From: Symbiodinium natans
Taxonomy: Eukaryota > Sar > Dinophyceae > Suessiales > Symbiodiniaceae
Reading direction: 5' to 3'
Length of the DNA stretch: 64,000 nucleotides
Assembly: GCA_905221605.1 (NCBI GenBank)
Contig: CAJNDS010002082.1
Location: forward strand, 510,001-574,000
In this document: piece after piece, positions 55,770 to 64,000 of the stretch
How the letters are laid out: each line of letters opens with the position of its first letter
Position numbering within the stretch: position 1 is the first letter of the stretch
Program-made: the position numbers and the translations under genes
The notes under the pieces: model-generated
Database searches by the model: none
The model's input: the letters and a program-made list of their open reading frames with translations, nothing else
What the model was told of the DNA's origin: nothing

Positions 55770-58700
55770 CATCCACCTTGAAGTCCCAGGTCCGGGTTCG
55801 TGCGGGCATTGGTGAGCAGGAGTGGTAGGTACAGGAAGAGGAAGGCTTTGTGCTCGTGGCCATCAAGGAGGAAGGCATCGTGCAGGACGTCGCGTTCACG
55901 GTCCGTCAGCTGCAGCCAGTCCTCTTGCACTTCGAGCATCGATGAAGGCTCCAAAGTTCCTGGGCTGTGTCAAGCGGTGGTCTCATGTGTGGTGTCTCTC
56001 TCTATCTCTCTTCTTCAGCGAAGAGAGTCCCGAAGGACCCCCGGCCACGACGGCCTGTCTCTCTTCTTCTTCTCCTCCTCTTCCTTCTTCTTCTTCTCTT
56101 TCTCTTTTCAAAGCAACCTTGAGCCTGCGCTAGTCTCAGCTGCGAAACATGCAAAAACGAGCGGCGGGTCAAGCATGCGATGCGGGCAAGGACCAGTTGT
56201 GTCCTGGCTTTCAGTTCGCAATGCTACGAAGCACCTTGTTGAAAGTAGCTCGCTAGACAGCTGACGGAATGGGGCAGCAACAGGATCTAGAGAGGCGCGA
56301 GAGGCGCACGCACGGGCGCGTGCGCGCAGAGTTGCAGCAACAGCGCAGTCGAAAGAAGGGAAACATGCAGCTGCCACGGCGTCAGGAAGCTGAAGTTCAA
56401 GGCCTCGAAGGCAGGATCTGGACTTCCTAAGCCTCGGAGACTTGTCTGCAAACCGTGCAAGAGCGCCTCCGCCCGGCTTCCGATGTAGCGCCAGTACACC
56501 ACCTGAGGCTCCAAGTCCTGCAGACCGAACAAGACAGTTGAGACCGAACAAACATTGTCAACAGCGAGTCAGAACCTCTTTCTGCCAATTCTAAATGGTG
56601 ACTCTCCCTGGTCTCTCTCCCGCGATCCTCGACGTGCTGGAGGCACGACAGGGCCCTCACCATGCAGCGGCCGTTGAGCTCGTTCAGAAACAGCGATCCG
56701 TTTACCGTGGATGCGCCACTCACCTAGGTCATCCTAAAGATCCAGGACTGCTCTTAAAGCTGAGCCCCCTTTGAAAGAAAGAGACACTGAGGGGAGGGCA
56801 CCACAGAGCATGCAAGCCTGAGCCAGCAAGCACAACCTCGGTTCAAGAGCCGGAAGAGACTCCAGAAACCTGGCTCGAGCTTCTTTGAGCTGTGCTATTT
56901 GAATTTGAGGCTGGGGGCCTGAAGGCCTGCATCCCATCCCTGCCAAGCGCACATTGCAGCAACCAGACAGCATTCGGATTGTTCTCGCCCTGCAGAAACT
57001 GGGCCTGAAGCAGAGGGATCTAGTCAGTGTTGACATCAGTCTACTCTACTGAACAAGACACAACACACCGAAATGCTCCGGAAAGAACAGTCAACGGCGC
57101 CCTCCCACTGAATTCAGCAGGTGCTCAAAGTTGAAATCCAGCATGATCCGGACCTCAAAGAAGGGAGCGCCATGGCTCGTGACTCCTGAACGCCTAAAAC
57201 ATTCAAAAAAAGAGCTGAACTTCTGCCGAGGCACCGCATCCCCCAGGTGGTGGTAGCACTCGCTGGGCAGTGCTTGCAACGAGGGCACGTAGGCAGAAAG
57301 GTGATCCACCGTGTGCAGAAGCACCTTCCAGGCGTGGGCACTACTCTTCAAGCCTCCGAGTAGTTCGCGCACAGTTTCACAGATCTTCAAATGCTGTTCC
57401 ATGTGTTTGCTGCTGTTGGGACGGAGGGTGGGGGGGGGCTCATTTAGGGCATGTACAAGATGTCCGCGCTTCTCTGTCTTGCTTGTTGGGGAGGGAGCTT
57501 GTCCATAGCGTCCATAACCCCCAAGCCGGAAACCCGTGCCCAGTCTCGTGGGACCTGCTCCAAACTCCTCCGTTCGCTGGGAGGTACAAGCCTTGAGAAC
57601 TCCTTGCTCTTGCAGAGGCCACCTGCTTGGGCTTCATGATGTGTTTCAGGAGCACACTTCTCACTTGAGCTGTCTGTACCACTGCAAATCGCGTCATCGA
57701 AGGTAGACTTCAATTCGGGCTCACAGGGAAAAACCTTTGAAAACTTTCAAATGCCTGTCGTGTCTAGGGTTTTGGAGAGCCACGTATGCCCAGCAAGACC
57801 ATGGCCGCATTCAGCTGCTCGAAAGACATGTCCTGGCAGTAGGTCAAGTCCTCAGCGGCACGTTCTAGATTCGTGGTCTAGCAGGCTCAGATACTTGCTC
57901 ATGCTGAGCTGCGGGTTTGAATGCAACTTCCGACGTGACCCAAATATTAACATGGGCTTCGGTGACTGATTGACGAATGTTCTCAAAGCGTCCCGCAGGG
58001 CGCTCCAGGTTGTCCTCGTCAGCTTGTTCGGACCGTCCTCGCATCAAGTCACAGGGAACTCGTCTTGGCGAATGCTGGCGTGTCCTGACACGCGACGGCT
58101 TGCACATAGTTGTCCTGAGAGTCAAGCATAGTCAGGCCAGTTCCAGCAGCTCTCTCAAGTTCATCTGGCAAGTCAACAGGCTCGTCACGGACAAGTCTCT
58201 CGCACCAGCCAGCCCACGAAGAGGACGGATAGAATGGATCGCTTTGCCTCCTCCTATGCAGCGCATTTAAGGTGAGACCAGGTGAGAGAGATCCCTTCTC
58301 AGAGTCGAAGCCAGGCCTTGATCCGAAGCAGTTCATACATGCCCGTCTCGCCATTCAACTCGTCCAGCTGATCCTTCACGCTGTCGATTTGGTCCTCAGC
58401 AGAACAAATTTGATCTGACCGGTACTGAAAGGTACGGCACAACTGGAGCAGCCACGTAAGTGATGCATGACTTCATACACTTCCCGCTGCGGCACCAGCA
58501 AGGTCATGTCTTCATTGAGGAGACGGTCAAGGGACACTGTCTTCTCTGATGCCTCAAGTCAAGTCAGGGCCAGGACCTTCAAAGACTCCGTGCGACGTGC
58601 GTCAGTTGCGCCAGGACGTACTCACAATTCTGCCGAAGGCGCGCTGGTGAGCTTGAAAGCATGGATTGGGCTCGTGCCCGGATTCAAGAGTTCCTTGCGC

Positions 58701-58830
58701 AACAGAGGCCTCTAGCCCTGAGATGAAGCCATATCGCTGTAGCAACGTTGCATAGAAACACTCGCCGGCTGAAGCCAAGCTTCTGCCAGCTGCGTTGCGG
58801 TCACGGCCTGTCTCAAAGCGCAGAACCATG
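55770..58830 (-). CDS. large unidentified multi-exon gene
   Basis: I do not recognise the family. The probable start is Met 58829 (MVLRFETGRDRNAAGRSL, then ECFYATLLQRYGFISGLEA). Coding-like minus segments follow: RLLNEDMTLLVPQREVYEVM (about 58530-58470), CRTFQYRSDQICSAEDQID with VKDQLDELNGETGMYELL (about 58435-58325), EPVDLPDELERAAGTGLTML (about 58180-58120), LERAAEDLTYCQDMSFEQLN with AAMVLLGIRG (about 57870-57785), AQVRSVLLKHIMKPKQVASA (about 57670-57610), VRELLGGLKSSAHAWKVLLH then PSECYHHLGDAVPRQ (about 57375-57220), ARARFLESLPALEPRLCLLA (about 56885-56820), GSLFLNELNGRCMVRALSC (about 56700-56640), EPQVVYWRYIGSRAEALLHG (about 56520-56455) and LQLTDRERDVLHDAFLLDG (about 55918-55860). It ends in a stop after LGLQGGC near 55766. 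Mostly alpha-helical, probably over 500 residues. It could be two genes. Confidence 0.6.
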
Positions 58831-59229
58831 GTTTCTCAGTCGGGTCTTAGACAACTAAGGCCTAAAACCTTCTGTCTCCGAGCGCAACGGGTAGCTGAAT
58901 AAACCCACTGGGCCTAGAACGAACACCAGAAGCCTTGCACCAAGAGCCCGGATTGTTGACTTCATTTTGCTGCCTCTAAGGCCCAGGAGTCCGGTGGCAG
59001 TTCCCAGCTCTCTTCAGAGAAGTGGGCCCTTTTCCTTTGAAGAAAACCCCGAATGGGACAGAGGCTTCACATTGAACAGGCGATGCCCAACTTTTTTTTT
59101 TCGCTTGAAAGGCTTCCAAGGCGCTGGTGCATCCGAATCAAGGCCAGTGCATACCTGAGCTGACTTGGAGCGGGAACTGAGCGGGGCTTGCTCTGGACAA
59201 CCTTTCACCTGCAATTGAGCCACTCATGC

Positions 59230-62200
59230 ATGGCGACCACAATCGGCGGTGACATCTTCACAGCCTGGCGGTCGCAGGGAAGGTCCCACCCCTCGACCCC
59301 ATATCAGGGCAATGCAGTGTGATGCGAAAGGGAGCGCCTGTATCAAATCCATGGCAGACAAGGTGAGCAACTTGGCGTAAGTCGCCGAAGTCAACGTGGC
59401 TGCATGGTTCCTACTGTGCACAGCCCTATGAAAGTTGCCCTGCAGCTCTCTGCTTGTTTCACGAAGCAAGTAGAATTTCAGCTGTCCTGTTGGTGTACAG
59501 AGCCAGCTCCTTAGATGCCATGTCCACACCCTGGAGTTGCCCCCTTTGCCCCCTCAGAATCCAGGGACAAGTTGACGAACTACAGCCAGTCCAGGCGTCT
59601 GCGAACCAGCCATCCGTATGAAGCTTGATGTTGGAGACGGTGGTGCGAGTCGTCCGAATCCGAGAAACGCTGTGTGTGGTCTCGATATCCTCGGAAAGCA
59701 ATGAAAGCAATGCAACATTCGATCGCCCTTGCACTTGGCCCCAACGTGTCCATCATATCGAAGTGACTCTGGAAGGTCTCAGCATGAAGCTGCCGTGGAT
59801 GCTGATGTAGACCCCTTGCAAAGCAGATGCAATTCCCAAAACTCACTTCCCGGTTGCCCATGCCTTCCGCTCGGCGACCGCAAGCGAAGATCTGCTCCCC
59901 CTGCACAGCCACCTGCCCACAGCTGGACAAAGAGCGTTCAACACCCTTCCGACCCCACAAAGCCCTCCAAAGACCGTGTGTGCACTCAGAGTGTGGCTTT
60001 CTGGTGAAACGCGGCAGCCATCCTCCCACCAAAGTCGACGCGATCCTCGGCACTTCGTGGACTTACCCGGCTTCCCTTCACCGCCTTCACCTTCACTCAA
60101 GCTCCCCACCGATCACCATCGTACTCGTTCAGTTCAATGTCAAGTCGAATCTCCAGAATCTACAAGTCGAAGCAGAAGAGCTACGAATATCTTGTCAGAG
60201 GCAAGATTCGTCCATCAGCAGGCTGTAGAATGGATGATCTGCCAGCGTCTCGCCCGTCTTCACCACACGCAGTTGTTCGATGAGTGTGCTTGGCAGAAAA
60301 TCGAGGGCCATAGGATCCTTCACTTCCAGGGGAGACTCTTGGGAGCCGAGGACATCGTCCAGGGCAGTGACCACGCGCCTCAGCTCCGAGCAAATACAAG
60401 GAAGGAGAGAAAAGAGTGAGACACTGACTGTCTGACTGTCTGACCGTCTGCCGCGAGGAGATTGGGGCTGCGGCTGGCTCAGGCGTTTGCTTATGTGCGT
60501 CTTGCGCAGCCAGCGCTGGAGGTCACGCTTCACGTGGTCCCGCTCCTCTTCCAAAGAGCCGGGCGACTCGGAAAAGGAGAGAGAAGAGACAAACTGGGAG
60601 CACGGAAGAACAGAGGGAGACCTCCACCCCGGACGATTTTTTCGCCTCTGCTCTACATTGAACCCTCGTCAGGGACCTTCGCCTTCTCCATCATCAGGTT
60701 CAGCGTTCCACCTTGTCAAAAAACGTCACATCAGGGATCACTCCGTGTTGTGCTGTTTTTTTGCCTCAAACACGACAAAACCGACCACGAGATTGTCATT
60801 GGAAACAACGAAAGAAGGGTGGACACGGTCAGCGCTTTCTGTGCCGACGCCACTGATGATGCCGATTTGTGCTCCCAGCATGGGCAGGCAAGTGAGGATG
60901 ATGGCCTCGGGATCCGAGAGGTTTAGGCTTCCCCCCCACTCAGAGAGCCCCCTGCAGTCAAGCCCAGAAATTCAGTCAGCTGAACATGTTTAGGGTCTAG
61001 AGTCTAGAGTCTAAAGGGTTTATAAGGGTTGACGGCAAGAATTCTGCTGAGGCGAGGTGCCAGAACCAAGGCCTGTTCGGGCTCGTTTTGGGCAGTGAAG
61101 GGATACGGCGCAGGCGTGTACTGCGCAATGACCTCCGGGAGCTCTCGGATTGGGTTTTTCGGGGAGGGCGGCTCAGGGGCTCAAACGGTGCTACCGGTTA
61201 CAGGAGTTTATCAGGCAACAGGAGGATGCCCTTTGAGGTTTCTAAGGAAGGGGAGGGGGAAGGTGGGCGGAGGCTACTTTGGGAAGGCTGCACGTCGGGC
61301 GCAGGGACTTGAAGCTCCAAGCCAGGCGACCCAGTTAAAGGCAATCCTTGGTTCTGGGAAAGGAACCACACGTCTCCTACGATAAAAGCGACGCTTGGCG
61401 GATGCATCGCCCTCTCTGACGAAGTGCCAAAAGGACGTTCTGTGTTTAAAAAAGCGTAATATGAGAGAAACCGAGGATCATGTACTGCAAGGGGAGGGGC
61501 TGGTCCTGAATGAGGTACTCGTTCAGCCAGTTCTTGGTGTTCCCGGATTCTTGCTCCCGACGCCCAATGTAAATGGCGATGCAAGCTAAGGCGTGGTTCA
61601 CTCCGAAGATGAAAACCACGCACTGGAGAATGGTGGACATGTTCACCACGCGGAGCAGCCCGTTGGTAGCCAGCCTGCTCTCAACTGCCGTGATCGCCTC
61701 GCAGCACAATCATAAGTCTCAAAGCGGATTCCATGTAGCAAAGAGAGTGGTTGCCTTTGTAACAGATTGCATGTGGGCCGAGGACATAACAGGCCCTGCA
61801 CCCTGGACAAGGGTGCCACTTCTTCTTAGAGCTGGGCATGGCTGGGCAGAGCTGGCCTGTCTGAACTTGGCCGTCCGCAAGAGCCGCATCATGGTCAGCG
61901 CCTTGAAATCGTCCGGAACGAGCTCCGCCAGGAGCACCAGATCCAGGACCACCACCAAGGCATCCAAGGGAAACCAGGTGCCTTAAATTCCGCGACTCAT
62001 CCCAGGACTAAGCACTAAGTCCCCTTCCCCCCCCTCCCCCGCATCATCGGGGTTGTCATGGCCCACCAAGAAACGAAGAGCAATTGCCAATTGCCGAGGC
62101 CTCTGCAGATGTAGTGGCAAACGGCAGCCATCCGTGAGCCTTCGGGGACGAGGACTGCGAGGAGGAACACCATGCAGATGTCCGTCACCCAGAAGACCGG

Positions 62201-62870
62201 GGTTGCCTCGCCGCCAGATGCACGCGCGCAGCTTCGTACCGTTCAGCACCCGTGCAATCAGCCCTCGTGCAATCAGCACTCGTGCAATGTAGGCCTACTG
62301 GGGGCTAGCTTGCTTCTCAGCGCAGGCCTTGTAGTAGTCTGCCCACCTGCTGCCGTCTTCCGCCGGCCATGCCAAGAGGAGCGGCAACATCACCGAGTCG
62401 ATGCCCACCAGGACGATGGTCAAAAAGTCCCACACCAACCGCCACCACCGAAGCATCTCCTGCAGGAGGACAGGAGCAGATGAGCCTAAGAGCAGAGGGA
62501 GGTAGGGCAGAGTCACCTTCTCCTCTCTCAGAAAAAGGGGCTGTGGGAGGAGTGGTTTCTTCTCGTCTCAGGCTTTGGGGGAAGGGCAAGTCGGGGCGAG
62601 GGCGGGTCAACGCGGGAGCTTCTCCGCATTTCTCCGCACCTGCAGCTGCTCCGACACATCCGAGCCTGAGAAGAAGAGCGGTTGAACACGGTACTAAGAG
62701 GCAAAAAAACCGGGTGATGAGGGGATTCTGAGCTTACCTCGCCCCTTGGGCCGCGGCTCCGGCACTCGAACTTGGCGATGCCCAGCTGGCTGGGCCGCTT
62801 GCGACTGACGCGCGCAGGTGAATCCTTGTCACCTTGAAAGAAGGCCACAAGAAACGACAGGGCATCATGG
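59230..62870 (-). CDS. voltage-gated-type ion channel with cyclic-nucleotide-binding domain (EAG/CNG superfamily)
   Basis: Minus-strand exons follow the family order. The N-terminal tail is SRKRPSQLGIAKFECRSRG (about 62815-62755). S1 is LVWDFLTIVLVGIDSVML (about 62435-62380), S2 is FWVTDICMVF (about 62200-62170), and S3 with S4 is TWFPLDALVVVLDLVLLAEL then LTMMRLLRTAKFRQ (about 61985-61875), with basic residues spaced as in voltage sensors. S5 and turret are LQCVVFIFGVNHALACIAIY then WLNEYLIQDQPLPLQYM (about 61630-61465). The pore loop is VIAQYTPAPYPFTAQNEPEQ (about 61125-61066), with TPAP where potassium channels have GYG. A segment with SDPEAIILTCLPMLGAQIGI (about 60920-60860) may carry S6. 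The C-linker has RDLQRWLRKTHISKRL (about 60540-60480), then LDFLPSTLIEQLRVV and LADHPFYSLL (about 60310-60220). The cNMP fold has QVAVQGEQIFACGRRAEGM (about 59920-59860), and later pieces run to 59230. Expected to sit in the plasma or ciliary membrane. Ion selectivity is unknown. Confidence 0.85.
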
Positions 62871-62989
62871 TCCTGGTGAGAACTGCCGAGATTACTCTGC
62901 TGTAGTCACTGTAGTCCTATCAAGACTTGCTGGGCACAGCAGAGACGATTCCGGGGGGAGTTGAAGGAGCAGCAGTGGTTGGCAAAAGA

Positions 62990-63095
62990 ACTCGGGCCAC
63001 TACGAAACTGTCACGGAAAGAAGCTGCGCAAGGAAAATGATGTACAGCAAAAGCCACGCCGCAAAACTGTCAAAAAGGAGGAATTCCGATTGCGG
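62990..63095 (-). CDS. possible membrane-spanning exon
   Basis: The minus strand reads SEFLLFDSFAAWLLLYIIFL and then AQLLSVTVS, a clear hydrophobic span. It could be an upstream exon of the channel gene or the end of a separate membrane protein. The join is unresolved. Confidence 0.4.
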
Positions 63096-63829
63096 CACAA
63101 CATCTGTTGAAGAAGGAAAACCGAGGTGTTCAGAAGAGCCACCCAGCTTGCGCAATCATGCAACCGTCCAACCCATCCCATTGTGCCGTGCCACTCGAAA
63201 CAATTCTTGCTTGTCTCAAGACTCGTGCAAGAACAGTTCGCGAAGCGGCAGCAACGGTCGCAAGCGGCGATGAGTATTCTCATGGCCCGACGCATCTGCG
63301 CTCACTTCATAGCGTCGTTCGTTTCGCAAGTTTCGGGTGGCTCTGTTTTTTTCTCCACAACATGAGACATGTGCGACACCTACACTGCATGTACGGCCAA
63401 GCGCTTCCTGAACAACTCTTCTCGGCTTTGCAGATGTGCTTTTGAGCCTCGATGAGCCTCGGCCTTGCTTGGACTTCTTGGGGCTTCTCGTCCACCCGCA
63501 TCTTGAAACCCCAAGCGCCATCTGCTGCTCTTGGTGGGACGCAAGCCCAAAACGCTGAGATCTGAGCGAAACTGATGGCCCTGGGTTTTTGGGCTTCAAT
63601 TAGCCTGCTCTGCATGAACTGGACGGGTCGCTCCAGTGGCTACTGAGTTCCTGAGTTTTCCTCTCCTGACGGTTTCCGGATGAGCAGGGCAAAGCTTCTT
63701 TCCTTTCAGTTGTTTGGCATTCTTGCGTGCTCCTTCTCTTACAATGTCTTGCGGTCTGCATGTCTGCTGATAAGCTGCAGTCAGTTAGGAAGGCTACTGC
63801 TTACATGCTTCGGATCTGCTCAGGGATGC

Positions 63830-63990
63830 ATCTTCAACAAGACCCTTCGTGCCGCCAGTCTTCTCATCTTGGGAATGCTGCCTGGTGCTGCCAGGAAGCG
63901 ATAGAGAGTGTCGTAAGCATCCGTGGCCTCCTGTTCAGACAGCACAAAGGCCTCCCCCCATTCGTCCTCAGGAGCTCACACAGTCACAGA
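63830..63990 (-). CDS. partial unidentified exon at the right edge
   Basis: The minus strand reads EWGEAFVLSEQEATDAYDTL and then YRFLAAPGSIPKMRRLAARR, a convincing coding stretch that runs to near the window edge. The gene continues to the right. The plus-strand frame over the same bases is less natural. The family is unknown. Confidence 0.45.
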
Positions 63991-64000
63991 CATCCATATG

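Noticed and set aside
1-64000. Reverse transcriptase, integrase or transposase genes
   Set aside because: I looked for the usual catalytic motifs in the translated frames and saw none. Any mobile elements here would be non-autonomous or too decayed to see by eye.

Overview
The window looks like nuclear DNA of a dinoflagellate, probably a member of or close to the Symbiodiniaceae. No taxon marker gene is present, so this is inference. The signs are: genes broken into many short exons with short introns; introns that use GC and GA as well as GT at the 5' end, with AG|G at the 3' end; nearly all recognisable genes on one strand; much simple-sequence DNA; short TTTAGGG tracts; and a 14-base exact match to the 3' end of the dinoflagellate spliced leader at 40644-40657. 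No operons, rRNA, tRNA, CRISPR array or reverse transcriptase was found. Exon limits below are read by eye. Those given to the base (kinase, LRR and PAQR introns) were worked out from splice dinucleotides plus reading frame; the others are good to about 10-30 bases.

Layout, all on the minus strand and so read from right to left. A partial exon at the right edge (about 63830-63990) is followed by a cyclic-nucleotide-binding, voltage-gated-type ion channel (about 62870-59230). Next come an unidentified multi-exon gene (58830-55770), a small unidentified exon (52470-52258), a haemolysin III/adiponectin-receptor (PAQR) membrane protein (50950-49300) and a CAMK/CDPK-like protein kinase (47516-45055, perhaps starting near 48040). 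Then come unidentified exon groups at 44900-43050, 42060-41050, 38460-38190 and 37390-35720. Further left are two unidentified multi-exon genes (33555-30310 and 29810-28450), a leucine-rich-repeat protein (26831-25300), a type II membrane sulfotransferase (24040-22123), an unidentified helical segment (21740-21150), a single-exon secreted thaumatin-like protein (15199-13799), a WD40-repeat protein that may carry a P-loop NTPase domain (12160-7080), and a coiled-coil gene (3850-2700, with possible upstream exons to about 5940).

The spaces hold microsatellites, minisatellites and degenerate repeats. The most notable are a diverged repeat family with core ACAGCTTGCCATA at 39410-40220, an inverted arrangement of TGCACAT-type repeats at 1-180 and 1640-1890, a possible MITE near 16487-16765, and a 10-bp minisatellite at 35163-35312.

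The genes do not form an evident pathway. Kinase, cyclic-nucleotide-gated channel, PAQR protein, LRR and WD40 proteins are signalling or scaffold families often expanded in dinoflagellates. Their shared property here is direction, which fits the one-way gene arrays known from dinoflagellate chromosomes. I found no clear new multi-gene system. The best leads are the spliced-leader remnant, the odd introns, the single-exon thaumatin-like gene, the channel without a GYG filter and the unexplained repeat family.
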